DNA from: Desarmillaria ectypa
Lineage: Eukaryota > Basidiomycota > Agaricomycetes > Agaricales > Physalacriaceae
Reading direction: 5' to 3'
NCBI GenBank assembly: GCA_030407005.1
Contig: JAUDYN010000005.1
Span: 496,001 to 560,000 of the forward strand
DNA length: 64,000 bases
Each line of letters starts with the position of its first letter. Position 1 is the stretch's first letter. The notes beneath the pieces were generated by a model. It saw only the letters and a list, made by a program, of their open reading frames with translations. It was not told the origin of the DNA and did not search any database. The position numbers and the translations under genes are program-made. Shown here piece after piece: positions 22,436 to 33,067 of the stretch.

Positions 22436-23624
22436 CCTCTCGTGCCATCTCCAACCTCCAGAGATGCTGGAGGGTCCTGTCCAGCTCTCGTTGCTCCCGT
22501 GGGGTCCTGGGTAATAACCCTGGAAAACGATCCCCGGCGGCGGGACCGAAGATTGACCGGTCGCGATTGGCGCGAATCCGGTGATTGACGATGAGGGCCC
22601 TGGCGTTGCTAGGGCCTTCCATTGGTACTCGGATGGGGTCGCCCCTGTTAAGGGCGAGCCACTCATCCATCTCCATTCTGGGTTCTTCCCAGAGGTCTCG
22701 GGCTTCGACGTCCCTTCGTCGAATTTCCCATGCTGCGGTCCGGTATGGACCGAATAGTCTCCGATCGTAGTCGGAGAGTTCTGGCCAGGTGTAGTCGAGC
22801 CCGTCGGAGTTGAAGGGGTCGTCGGGGGCCTGGGGAGCGGCCTGGGTGTGGTTTCCGACGAGGCCGTCGTCGGACTCGTCATCGGAGATTTCGATGACGG
22901 GGAGGGAGGAGAGGGAGAATTCTTCCTCGCTTGGCCACCGCTCACGGCTCCAGGGGCCGTAGGGGTGGTTCCGATCCATGCCGGGATCGTCGGGGTGTCG
23001 GGGTCGGTCGGAGTCGGACCCGTTGTTGCTGTCGCTGTCAGACGACGAGGAATCGGACCTTCGCTGGGACTGGCGAAGGGCGGGGGTTCTTGAACGAGGG
23101 GGGGGACCGGGGTATGGGGGCGGGGGTTCATCCCCATCAGACCATACGTCCCCCTCGTGTTCCTCGGTCTCCTCGGGACCGATTGTTGGTTGCTCCATTG
23201 CAACGGTGGGTCGTTCCATCCGGCGCCGGAGGAGGAGAGCTCTTGCGTTGTAGGCGAGAGTGTTTCGGGCAATCTGAGCCCGAAGTTCTGCGATCCCCTG
23301 AGACAGGGCCCGCGAATTAATGCTCTCCTCGGAGGAGGAGGAGGGTCCAATGATGAATCGGGCCCGGGGACGAACGAGTGGTAGTTCCTGTCGTTCTCCC
23401 AGTCTTGCGGGGGGTATCCCCCGGGGAAGGTCATGTGTGGCAGGCGGGACGGGATGGGGTTCTGGTTCTGGTCTCCGGGGTTGCCTTCTTAGCAAGGCCC
23501 GGAGTTCTTCCTCGTAGATGAGTACGGCGAGGACCGTAAAGAAGGATAGTAGAATGGCACCGCCAATGGCAATGCCGAGGGGAACGGTTCGGGGTTCTTG
23601 AGAGTTTCTGTCTCCTCCGGACAT
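22431..23624 (-). CDS. Gypsy ORF1, accessory single-pass membrane protein
   Basis: An open frame of 397 codons between primer site and gag, from ATG 23622-23624. It has a short polar N-terminus, then a strongly hydrophobic helix (VPLGIAIGGAILLSFFTVLA, about residues 15-37), then Arg- and Pro-rich and Ser/Asp/Glu-rich disordered sequence and a conserved C-terminal block (GMDRNHPYGPW, LFGPYRTAAWEI). It matches no standard Gypsy protein I recognise, and it overlaps gag by a few codons in a different frame. The decayed copy 1 preserves the same ORF and the same stop position, so it belongs to the family. An upstream ATG exists in the 5' LTR, but it is absent in the 3' LTR, so the later start is preferred. 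Function unknown. Confidence 0.7.
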   Translation of the reverse strand: MSGGDRNSQEPRTVPLGIAIGGAILLSFFTVLAVLIYEEELRALLRRQPRRPEPEPHPVPPATHDLPRGIPPARLGERQELPLVRPRARFIIGPSSSSEESINSRALSQGIAELRAQIARNTLAYNARALLLRRRMERPTVAMEQPTIGPEETEEHEGDVWSDGDEPPPPYPGPPPRSRTPALRQSQRRSDSSSSDSDSNNGSDSDRPRHPDDPGMDRNHPYGPWSRERWPSEEEFSLSSLPVIEISDDESDDGLVGNHTQAAPQAPDDPFNSDGLDYTWPELSDYDRRLFGPYRTAAWEIRRRDVEARDLWEEPRMEMDEWLALNRGDPIRVPMEGPSNARALIVNHRIRANRDRSIFGPAAGDRFPGLLPRTPREQRELDRTLQHLWRLEMARED

Positions 23625-23670
23625 GAGTTCTTCTATACGGCTAGCGTAATAGAAGAAAAGTTGGTTAGAA

Positions 23671-23683
23671 ATCTCTTGTTTTA
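23671..23683 (-). other. Self-primer binding site of Gypsy copy 2
   Basis: The 13 bases next to the 5' LTR (taaaacaagagat in element sense) are an exact complement of the LTR segment at 23826-23838 and 15763-15775, placed about 28 bp after the LTR TATA box, where the transcript should start. No tRNA 3'-end complement (TGG..) is visible. This is the arrangement of Tf1/sushi-type elements, whose RNA primes its own reverse transcription. Confidence 0.85.
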
Positions 23684-24106
23684 TGTTAGGTACCACCTTG
23701 GGCATGTGACTTTGGACCATCAGCTGATCCTCTCTGGGCCGTTACGCGTTCGAACGATCACCCAACTGAGAGAACTACGCTAATAGTCTTTAGTGTAGTG
23801 CGAGTAAGGAGTTTATAGTGTTAATTAAAACAAGAGATAGAGTACAATGGTCTAATATACTCTGTTTATATAGTATTCCTACGGCGTTATATTTAGGTGA
23901 AACGCTACAGTCCATGCACAAACGGTGTCGAAGTAGGACGATCCGGGAGGATCATAGAACCAATAGTAGTCGTCTGGGGTGACAGATGGTGAGAACGGGG
24001 GTGGTCGTCGGCGAATATCTGGATACGAGTCGGTTTCTGGGCTAGATTAGATGGATGAGTCATGGATATGACTCTGATAAGATAAGATAACGGAAAAATC
24101 ATAACA
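23684..24106 (-). repeat. 5' LTR of Gypsy copy 2
   Basis: 423 bp, promoter-bearing LTR. In element sense the TATA box lies at about 23864-23873, and the predicted start is at the self-primer motif 23826-23838. It ends at 24106, followed by GGCAC (24107-24111). Confidence 0.95.
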
Positions 24107-24240
24107 GGCACATTGTGTATCAGGATTCCTTTAGAAAATGAGGAAAAGTGAGTGTCACCTTGCTATACTGTCAGGGTGCTTTGTACTAATCTATAACAGA
24201 GATAGTTCCTTATTGAGACCTTGTGCTGGTACCAATGATA
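24107..24240 (+). pseudogene. HET-like pseudogene, 3' piece
   Basis: Picks up after the Gypsy insertion exactly where the middle piece stopped: the GGCAC duplication, then CIRIPLENEEK and a GTGAGTGTC donor-like sequence. Homology with the intact locus continues past its stop (around 55290-55390), including the aacagagata segment. At the position where the intact gene has TAG after ..IGVPL, this copy has GAA, so the ancestral frame may have run on to a splice donor. Confidence 0.75.
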
Positions 24241-25042
24241 CCAATACCAATGGCAATGACAATACTACTACCAATGTCAATATAAACATATCACTTCTGA
24301 CTGCAAAAACACGATCTTTCTTCATGGCCTTATTGGGCCTATCTTGTTAGCTTGAATTTCAGTGTACATATCTTTAGATACCCCATTATCTATTCACATG
24401 GATTTTCTTCACAATATTTTCCTAGTGCTGTTGTCGCTAGATATATCACAATGTATTTCTCGACCTACAAAAAGACTGTAAGGAAAAAAACAATATTACC
24501 TTAACAGAGCCAGCAAACAGCAACAGCAGTTCGAAATGCAGATGCTAAGGACACTGCCATGATAGTCCCATCATATAGCATAGACCCAACCTTAAGCTGT
24601 CACTCACTATTGTCAGAGAAATCGAGCTATTATAAGATGCTGCAATTTCCTCCCCGATGCATAAGGCAAGCTTTGAAATTTGGTTTGCATGGCTATTCTC
24701 ATGGTTCTCACCAATGTATCGCCAATATAAACTTTATTCTGCTATCAGACTCATCTAGCTGATGTAGGTTGCATCTATAATTTGTGAGTTTTAATGCAAG
24801 CATGAGCACTTGTACTGAAGCCCTCAGGCTATCTATCTGATAGTCCCTAAAATTGTACAAGATGAACTTTTATGGAAAGTTAGATGAATTACAATGTGTT
24901 GCTACTGAACAACTCTCTTCCAGATGGCCAGACAGTTATACAACATTTGAAAGGCTTTGGATGGCTGGATTATCGGGCCAGAATCTATACTGAATATCAG
25001 ATGGATACTGTTGCATACTGAACAGCTTCTCCAGACATAAAT
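24241..25042. other. No gene recognised; CpG-poor
   Basis: AT-rich, CpG-depleted sequence between the HET-like and P450 pseudogenes. A short CCAATG/ATAC-like low-complexity run is at about 24225-24280. No frame with recognisable homology was found. Confidence 0.4.
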
Positions 25043-26645
25043 TCAGCTCAGGTCTGAATGAATCATTCTCTGGGAAGCAATATATATGGTCCGATTCCAG
25101 GACAGTGGCTGTGCAAAAGACACATTTAAATCACAAGGGTTGATAACAAAACATGTACAATACAAAACATACCATCTACCAAATCTGAATGCCAACTCCC
25201 TGGGATTCTCCGAAACATCACCAAGAGAAGTGCCATCTATATACCTCTGGGCAATGAAGCTCTCCGAGTCCGGGTGGGCATGGAACATGGCACTGGTCAT
25301 GAATCATGCAGCTGAAATATATACTAGATCAACAGATTAAACTCACTAAACATTGGGTGCTACAAGGGCCCCACTACATAAAGGTGGCCCTCATATATGT
25401 TGTCTCAAATGAGTTTATGAGGGATTGATAATGTAAATGTGGTATCCCATCTACAAAATGGGTTGACTAACAAAGATGGGATAGGATAGGATGGTATAAA
25501 GGAGATGTACCAATGTATTTCTTGGATGATTGCATCAAGGTAAGGTAAAGTAACGAATTTATGTCCTCGAAGGATAGAAGCCAACTGTCACTGACAACAG
25601 TATCAATCTTGGTCTGCACCTTCCTGTAAACTTCTGGATTTAAGATTATCATGAGAATAAATTTATTAGGAGCAGAAATCATCTGCATGATCACTAACAT
25701 CAGGATGTGCTGACACAGAAATTTTAGCGACATATGGTATCAAGAGCACGAGCAAGAAGAGTGGCCATAGCATACTTGATATTCACCTCCTCCTCTTCCA
25801 ACACATTTTCTAGTCTGCCTCGGGCTCACAGATCATCAGCAACCAGAGAAGATCTGACAGATCTGCTTTTCTTTTCATTGCTCAGTGGGGAGCAACTCAG
25901 TCTTCAGGCAGGCTCATGAGATGTACTAATGCTTCCTTGACTGGGCTGTATGGTATTTCATGAGCCCTTTGGACAATCAAGCAATTTTTTCAGCATCTCT
26001 CTGAAATGAAAAGAATAGCATCCAGATAGTTATGTGCTTAAGGACAGGAAGTAAGTCGACAGGAGTTGCCCCAGGGAATCCAAGAGCATTGGAGGATTCC
26101 ATTGCTTCATAAGCTAAAAATGGCAGTACAAAGATGTGTTTGTACTCGAGAGTTAGCAGAGATAGTACAAACCTAACTTAAGAATCTCCTCAGTGTTCTG
26201 TGGGCCATAAATGAGTTTGATGATAGTGCTGGCTACATAACTATGACAGATCACTGCATGGAGCAGCACATGTGTAGTATGCATAATCATGGGCGGTCTG
26301 TCAGAATAAATTGAGCTGCACTTGTCAAGAAGGTCCTTTGCGGCTTTGAAGGTGTTCAAAACAATTATCGACTGACAGGAAACAGTAACAAGCATGACAT
26401 CTCCTACATAATAGAGTTGTATATGAACAAGGGAGATCCTGTGCGCATTACTCAGGCTGGACAGGAAATGGACTGTAAGACCAAAACCATTTCATAAATA
26501 CCTGTTCCAATGGAAGCCCAGAAGTCCACAGCTGCAGAACATTTCCAAGTATTGGTAGCTCACGTGGTCCAGGAGGCAGTACCTTCAAGTTCGATGCTGC
26601 GAGGTAGTAGTAGACCGCAATGATAAGAATGGTTGTGATATATTG
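25043..26645 (-). pseudogene. Cytochrome P450 pseudogene
   Basis: A decayed P450 on -. The N-terminal membrane helix runs into the proline hinge LPPGPRELPILGNVLQL (about 26550-26600). QSIIVLNTFKAAKDLLDK (about 26325-26380) aligns with the intact P450 at 33707-35801. The segment LNPEVYRKVQTKIDTVV (about 25600-25650) follows the I-helix, and FIAQRYIDG..ENPRELAFRFGRW (about 25180-25260) is the PERF/heme approach. The heme Cys block is broken and stops are frequent. CpG is low, as in the rest of the left region. It is a paralogue of the neighbouring intact P450, same strand, about 7 kb away. Confidence 0.85.
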
Positions 26646-27715
26646 ATATTCACCAGCTACCTAGAGTCTGTGTGAGAAAAGAGAGGGCCAGACGATGGGG
26701 GTTTTGTCAAAAGCGAATGGTCTGCTGTATGGGTACTTGCTATTATATATGATTTGGTCAGGTTTGTCTTTGTATGACAATTGTGATATCTACTCACAAT
26801 GCGATGCCGCCGAGTCGAACCTAGATATCATTCATTGTACGTACGTGGTATGATAGTGCATACTATTTCCGTCTTCATGTCTCCTTCCCTTCGGCAGCCA
26901 ATCAGGCTGGGATCTGTGAAGCGTCATTAGGCTGCCATGTGCATTCTGGCTGACTGAGGCCGCCATTGTGCCAAATCGAGGCTTCATAAACGCTTCTTGT
27001 TGCAGCTGAGTCGCCAGTCCGCGATTGACTATGGATGATGCAGGTAGGATCGCCGTTTCAGATTTCGCCATGTTTAATACTCTGGGACTTCCCTTCCCAA
27101 CTCACCACCTTGCCCGTAGTGAATTGGATCAAGTCCACAAGTGGAGGTATGCAGACCTTAATCAGTGAAAGGGGAGACTGGAAAATAAACGTCGTAGATA
27201 AGGTCTAGCGTTTCACCATCGGCGATTTGGAGATTGTGGCGTGAATGTACGGGACAGAGGAAGCACAATATCGATTTCCCAACAGTTTTTCACACCAGAA
27301 ACTTGCATTCGACAATGAAGAGACGCGAATACTGACTAGTAGAGAATCACATGGCTTTCATGCAACAGAAGAAATGGAACTTCATTTTTGGACCACACTA
27401 TCCGAAATGCGGCGCTGAGAAGTAGTTTGGAATCCCACGAGAATGATGATGCCCTTCGATAGAACAGGAAGTATTTTGTACAAAGGTCGCAGCCATCTGA
27501 TTACGGAGCAAGTCTTGGATCGCCAGGAACAATCCCATCGATGGGTTGGTCGTAATCGCTCACCACCAGCGTATCGTGCTGCTTACGCCAATCCAATTCA
27601 TAGAGGTGACCTAAGGGGACAACGTTTGACTGAATAAGTCTCGTACTGCGCGCACGTGCGGACTCGCCTTCCCTATACAAACACCATTTCCACCGAAGGG
27701 ACATCTGAGTTCGGC
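26646..27715. other. No gene recognised; CpG density returns
   Basis: Base composition changes at about 26.8 kb from CpG-poor to ordinary. Short open frames on - (26832-27071 and 27501-27767) have no recognisable homology and no convincing splice structure. Confidence 0.4.
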
Positions 27716-28572
27716 TTCCCAAGGTTGGGATCTTATATTGAACTCCGAGATGCGTAAAACAATTCATCGTACCACACAGCCGGGATCATATCGGATCGTG
27801 GGAGGAATATCGCGATCATCATGTGAGACGTCCCCAGCGGGGAGGTAAGGAACAAATGCATCCAAGCATAGAAGACATTGCAGTGTATTCTCCAGGAGAC
27901 ACCAGATTGAACGGTGTCACTGAAGGCTTTCTGGGTATTCTTCTGCATTTAGGGAAGAGAATCTAACTTCGACGAAGATAAAGAGAGCCACAATTTGACC
28001 TGCAGCTGCAGCGCCAGTTCTCCCAGTGTTATGCACAATGTAACGTGCCATATAGGTAGACGTAAGCGGTTCCAAGGGCGTATTCCTCTCACGGAAGGAA
28101 TGGTGGTCCTGAGTTAGCCTCGCGTGGGGCATCCATCTCTCTGCCTCGTGGTGGTGAAAGATAGCATCCGATGCGAAAACTACGTACTAGGTATCTGAAT
28201 AACGAGAACCTGCAATCGTAAAATGTGTGTTACCAGTTAATATGTATTGTAGCCCATTGATTCTTTCGGGAGCGATAGTCTTGAACTCGTACTGAGAAGT
28301 ATTATGTGGCCCTAGATGCGTCGAGGAAATGCGGTAACCTTTTCAGTGGTCGTTGATAACCAGAGATCTCGAGGTGGCCTGTTTCGTCAATGCTCGACAA
28401 GGGGAAACCATAGCTCAAGATTGTCGGATGGATCATGAGAACTCGGCCGCCGTATACCGACCGAGCCACAAATGAAAAGGTCCAGTATAATCATAGCAGA
28501 AGTATATGTCCCTAGAATTTTCAAGGAAACGTAATTCGCAAGGGGCCGTAATAGACAATTGCGACCCGCCAT
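27716..28572 (-). pseudogene. Possible relic of a DUF6534-like membrane protein
   Basis: Two segments on - recall the fungal DUF6534 (rhodopsin-like, multi-pass) family. A helix segment ILGTYTSAMIILDLFICGSV lies at about 28455-28515. Further on is RERNTPLEPLTSTYMARYIVHNTG followed by a hydrophobic stretch (about 27970-28100), which resembles the family's region where a Thr-rich loop precedes a YTINTG-like helix. A Phe-Tyr-Ala-Trp segment near 27870 may be the next helix. No continuous spliced frame was found, so a decayed or partial gene is most likely. This is a weak family call from pattern memory only. Confidence 0.25.
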
Positions 28573-28965
28573 TGAGCTATTATGTCTGCGCTCTTGATAT
28601 TTCGGGCTGCAAAAACCTTTCTACCAAGGTTTGACCAAGATAATGAAGCGACAAGAACCTCATATGGCAACCTTGAAATAACGTGTCACTGCTTAGCACG
28701 AAGGAATTTATGCGAAAAATTCACAAGGAAACTATCATTCTGAGAAGAATACTGATGAATACTTGTAAAATACCACGCTTATTATCTTCTGCTGAAACGT
28801 GTTGTCCAGTAACAAGGACCTGAGAAACAAGATGGGAGTAGTTAGGGGACAATCTTCTATTTCGGGTATTTTATTTTATTTAAAAAAAATCTAATCTAAT
28901 TTAGCTTGTCGCCGGCCCAGTCGCCACATTACTTCTTGTCTCTGTTACCGTCATCTGTGTCTGGA
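28573..28965. other. Intergenic, upstream of sirtuin gene
   Basis: No gene seen. AT-rich stretch (ttttattttatttaaaaaaaat, about 28868-28890) lies about 80-100 bp upstream of the sirtuin ATG and probably belongs to its promoter or 5' UTR. Confidence 0.4.
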
Positions 28966-30755
28966 ATGACACTGTTCCTCCCCCTGGAGGACTCTACGTC
29001 TATACCGGCTACGCCTTCGTTTCTTACGGAGTCTTGGAACCCTAGGACGCAGCTTTCGAACGCAGTAAAGGCAATATTGAAGGCTAGGCGAATAGTAGTC
29101 ATTAGTGGTAAGATTTGTCCCACATTCAGTGTCTAGCCCCATTGTAACGTTTTTACAAAGGCGCAGGAATTTCTGTACAAGCAGGAATTCCAGATTTTCG
29201 CTCTGCAGATGGGCTATTTCAGTCTTTCAAACGAGATAATCCTCGGGAGTCGTTGGTGTCAGGGAAGGACCTATTCGATGCCTCGGTCTTCAAGGTGCGT
29301 AACCCTCCGGGACAACACATGCATCCCATGTGGGCCCAAATTTTTCTCGATTTGACGGCGTCTCTACAGTCTGAACACACTACATCTCTATTCTGCCAAA
29401 TGATCGCCCGATTGTCAGAGCTCTCCAAAGCTGCCGAACCCACCCCGTTTCATAGGTTGCTTCAATCTCTCGACGATACAGGAAAATTACTACGTGTTTA
29501 CACGCAAAACATCGACGCCATCGAGACCAAATGCGGCCTTTCATTTGGAGTCCCCGAATTCGAGGAGAAGAAGGCGAGAACCGCGTACAAACCATCGCAT
29601 GTCGAGCATCCATGTAGCTCACGTCTCCCGACTCCACCTAGAGAGACGCCGAGATGCATTCCTCTTCACGGGACTCTGCAGATGATCCATTGTCAAATAT
29701 GCAACCACTCCTTTCCTCTTGATGACTATGCGACTTCTCTGCTGGCTGGGGTACCTCCGCATTGTCCAGAATGTACAGCTTTGGAACGGACACGAGAGGT
29801 TATCGGGAAACGATCTCGTGGAATCGGCAAGCTTCGTCCAAGTGTCGTGTTGTACAACGAGGCACACAAAGACGGCGAGGGCGTGGGTGAGGTCGTTCGG
29901 AGAGACCTAGTGGGGTCTTCAAAGGGAAAGGGGCGTAGCGGCGCAGATTTGTTACTGGTTGTCGGAACCAGCCTCAGGGTACCGGGGACGAAGAGGATGG
30001 TGCGCGAGTTTTCCAAAGCAGTCCGTTGTAGACAATCAAGTCCAACGCCAAACACGGAGGAAGAGGCAACATTCAAGTCGATATACTTGAATCTGGATTT
30101 TCCGGTGCCAACAAGAGAATGGGAAGGGGTGTTTGATACCTGGATACAAGGCGACGCGCAAGAATTTGCCGAGTTGGTGCGGGAGGAACTGGATAGGGAG
30201 GTCCAAGCGAAAGAAGCGAGCAGGAGGAAGAAGGAGGAAAAAATGGCGAATCAAAAAACTCCATCGAAGAAGCGGAAAAACGGATCCGAGTCTTCTACAC
30301 CTGCGAAACGACAAAAGACAACGAAACCACCGACTCCTGAGTCAACTCCTCGGCGGAAACCCAGTTCATTGATACTTCCTGCGCCCGTGACGCCTATTAA
30401 AAAGAACATCATACGTATTCCGCCACGTCCGCATTTCGTCCCACCAATGTCATCACTAACGCAACAGTTCTTCCCCTTCGGTCTTTCCACGCCAGCACAG
30501 ACACCGCCTTGTCATGCTAAACACGAATATAACGAGCCATGGTCACCAACTCCTGCTCCTCGTGGGATGATGGCTGCGCGGCTTCCTGCCTCTCACGAGA
30601 AACGGGAATACGAAGAGCAGTTGGCCTTAAGTCGGACATACGTTCCGCCTAGCGTAACATTCGAACCTGACTTAGCGCAGCTGGGTATATCTTCGGCAGC
30701 CCCTCACCCGTCACCTGACCCTGGTGGGCAACAGCTAGCAGGGGTGGTTAGGTGA
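28966..30755 (+). CDS. Sirtuin (Hst3/Hst4-like NAD-dependent deacetylase)
   Basis: Two exons, 28966-29107 and 29161-30755 (53-bp intron), giving 578 residues. The intron splits the NAD-binding motif: ..RRIVVISG joins AGISVQAGIPDFRSADGLF, the Sir2 GAGIS and PDFRS signature. TQNIDAIE and the catalytic HGT (LHGTLQMIHC) follow. Two zinc-binding CxxC pairs are CQIC and CPEC. LLLVVGTSLRVPG and LNLDFPVP complete the Rossmann fold. The C-terminal 200 residues are Lys/Pro-rich and disordered with KKRK-type nuclear signals. Hst3/Hst4 sirtuins remove acetyl from histone H3 Lys56 in the nucleus. The spacing of the catalytic insert fits that class rather than Sir2 or Hst2. The start is the first ATG in frame; upstream frame lacks ATG. 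Confidence 0.9.
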
Positions 30756-30966
30756 GCATAGACAGAGAATATCGTGGACTGCAGTTCCTACTTCACATGT
30801 ATCTATTCATTATTTATATCTACGTTAAGTCACTCCTACTGTATACATTTTTGGGAAGTAATTTTAGAGATCTTGCACGTCGTATCTTCGAAACAGTTTT
30901 TCACTAACGCTTCTAGACGCGCCGGGCATCCTCTACACGCAATGTCCCTCCTGAAGGTCGTGAAGC

Positions 30967-32430
30967 TCACGACCCGGATTCGATAATCGAGATAACCCCA
31001 CGACACGGACAGTCCTCCAACTTCCTACGCGCCAGCCTCGTGAACCTCGCCCCATAATACAACGGACACACAAAACACAGCTTCCTTAAATTACCAAACT
31101 GATTCCGTGCCAAAACCACCGCAAGAAGATCCCAATCCAGGAAATTGTGTATCCAGGACCGATTGGCTAGATCCTTCTTCCCTCCAGCCGGTCGATGGGG
31201 AAGAGCGAACACGGTACATTCAAAGTACACTTCTTCCAATAAGGGGGATCGTATTTGCGAGAGCAGACGCGGGATAGCCTTTCGGTACACCCCAGGCACT
31301 ATATCTATAGAAATGTCACAGAACCTCAGACTCCGGAGCTGGGTGAGGTAAGAGAAGTCGGGGAGATTGAGAGATGAGGGTACAAAGTCTGGATAACCAT
31401 CGCTTTCATAAGACTCGGAGGAAGACGAAATGAAGAGCGGCCATACCTGATTGCCTGGAGATATAATGATCAAGGAAGGAAATCTCCAACACCGCCAGGC
31501 GACACCCAATCTGTGATAGAAGCACCCCTCGCAGAAAAGGAAGTCTACTATCATCAACCAGAGTCACTGAAAGGGTGTTCATGCACATGTTCCTCTCATC
31601 ATGCTCATGCAAAAAGAACCACTCGTACACACAATCCGGGACATCATCTAGCACAACAACGTGCAATGTGCCTGGATGAACCATTGAATCCGCACCATAA
31701 CCACGAAGATGGTCAGTAGTGTCATCACCATCAACGAATGTGACCATGGAGCAGGTCCATTTCGTCGCCGAGGGGAAGGATTGGGCGAAGTACATCATGT
31801 GGGCACTGTTTTTGAAACGAACACGTTTGAACGTTATGGATTGGACGTTTGTGAAGGTCTGACAGAAGGCTTCGATTCCGAAAGCGAATGAAAGACATGT
31901 CTTGGTGGTATCAAACTGGTCAAGAACCAATGACTCTACGTGAGATAGAGCCCTGCAGGGACCAGGGACGGTCAGAATAGAATACACGCTGGTAGCGATA
32001 TCAGGGTAATCCGACGTCCACTCAAAAGGTAGAATCCGCGCAGAAATGGCAAGAGTGCGAATATGAATGGTACAATGGGGCGACTGAATAAGTTGCAGGA
32101 ACTTTTTGATCCTCCTTAGCTTGATTAGCTCCAAGCGCACGGAGGAAAATAAATGAAATCGACTCCTGGGGAGCCACAGTCTGCAAACGAGACTTGTACA
32201 CTCAAGACTACAAGGGTTAGATGCCAGAAAATCGATGATATTGTCCGTAAGCTCCGGTGAGAGCCGAGGAAAGTCGGGATCAGTGGGCGAATTCAGGAAA
32301 GTTATCGAATTCTGTCATGGGCGACCAGTGAGCTTGAATGGAATGGCTAAATCCCACTTACTTTTTTGTATGAAGGCTCTCTGTAGGAGCTTTCGAGGTT
32401 TGGTAGCTGCGCAGTGTTGGAATTACTCAT
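30967..32430 (-). CDS. F-box protein with LRR-like body
   Basis: Three exons (32362-32430, 31447-32311, 30967-31388; introns 50 and 58 bp), 451 residues. After a short polar N-terminus comes an F-box-like helix set: FPRLSPELTDNIIDFLAS, then LVCRLWLPRSRFHLFSSV. The remainder has repeated hydrophobic blocks of the type VESLVLDQF, VQSITFKRVRF, LHVVVLDDVPD and LRSLRFCDISID, in the style of agaricomycete F-box proteins with degenerate leucine-rich repeats. Such proteins are substrate adaptors of SCF ubiquitin ligases, but no substrate can be inferred. It converges with the sirtuin gene, about 210 bp between stops. Confidence 0.75.
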
Positions 32431-32533
32431 CGTTAAGAGTGGGTGGTCAGAATGAAGTGAAAGGCAGCGGGGATTGCCGCCTGTGATGAAATAATGCATT
32501 CTAACTGTCATGATTATGATACAAATTCGTTCA

Positions 32534-33067
32534 TCATGCAGCGATTAAAGCGGCCAGCTTTCCCGAACTCTGCAGGCTCATCGTATCGTCACATCCACCG
32601 ATATGCTGCTGATCTGTCAACGAGGTCAGCATATACACTCGGATTGGAAAGAAAAAGATAAGCTACTGATAAATATATTGGGAACAGTACCCTGTCCAGT
32701 CTTCTGGCGAAGATATTCCTGGATATCGCTTCCGTCATCGCGTTCATCGAGCCTAACAACGGAATGATGAGCACCGTCACAAACTATATTTGCTGAGAAA
32801 ACCTACTCAACAACACCAATTTCAACGTCAGGATACTGGTCCTTGAACAAGGTCTTTGCACGCCGGCAGTAAGGACAGTAGGACTTGGAGAACACGGTTA
32901 TCTTGTGCGAAGTGATGGTATCCTAGACGAAAAAGGTCAAATAGGCCCTCCTCCCTGTCAGATAAAAGACAAACTTCAACGAAATTCTTGACGGACATGT
33001 TGGAAGAGTTCTGTGCAGCAGCAGAGGAGGTGAAGTAGCGGGAAATGGCTGAGAGCCGGGAAAACAT
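32534..33067 (-). CDS. Dithiol glutaredoxin
   Basis: Four small exons (32975-33067, 32807-32922, 32667-32752, 32534-32613) with introns of 52-54 bp encode 124 residues. The catalytic CPYC site is in [19 protein letters not shown], followed by the conserved TVPNIFI (cis-Pro) and GGCDDT (glutathione binding) motifs and a final helix. This is the canonical class I dithiol glutaredoxin pattern, reducing disulfides with glutathione. An N-terminal extension of about 20 residues ([18 protein letters not shown]) is rich in Ser, Ala and Arg and could be a mitochondrial presequence. An internal Met at residue 24 would give the short cytosolic form. Splice joins keep the frame exactly (375 nt). Confidence 0.93.

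Larger units (their letters stand above)
15621..24106 (-). mobile_element. Near-intact chromodomain Gypsy retrotransposon (copy 2)
   Basis: 8486 bp with two 423-bp LTRs (about 98-99 percent identical by eye), TG..CA ends, a 5-bp target duplication, a primer site next to the 5' LTR and a polypurine tract next to the 3' LTR. The - strand order is ORF1 with a membrane helix, gag, protease-RT-RNase H-integrase, then chromodomain. It is a chromovirus (Metaviridae) of the self-priming type. It sits in the HET-like pseudogene. Codon and base use are CpG-rich, unlike the depleted surroundings, so it arrived recently. It is probably non-autonomous now: one frameshift in gag and two TGA codons in pol. 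Confidence 0.95.

Noticed and set aside
21899..23434. A 511-residue Pro/Thr-rich protein on -
   Set aside because: Only its second part is real gag. The first half is an out-of-frame shadow of ORF1, kept open by Ser/Pro/Thr-rich composition.
28906..28965. Upstream extension of the sirtuin
   Set aside because: The frame is open but contains no ATG. The first ATG (28966) gives a start that leads directly into the conserved fold.
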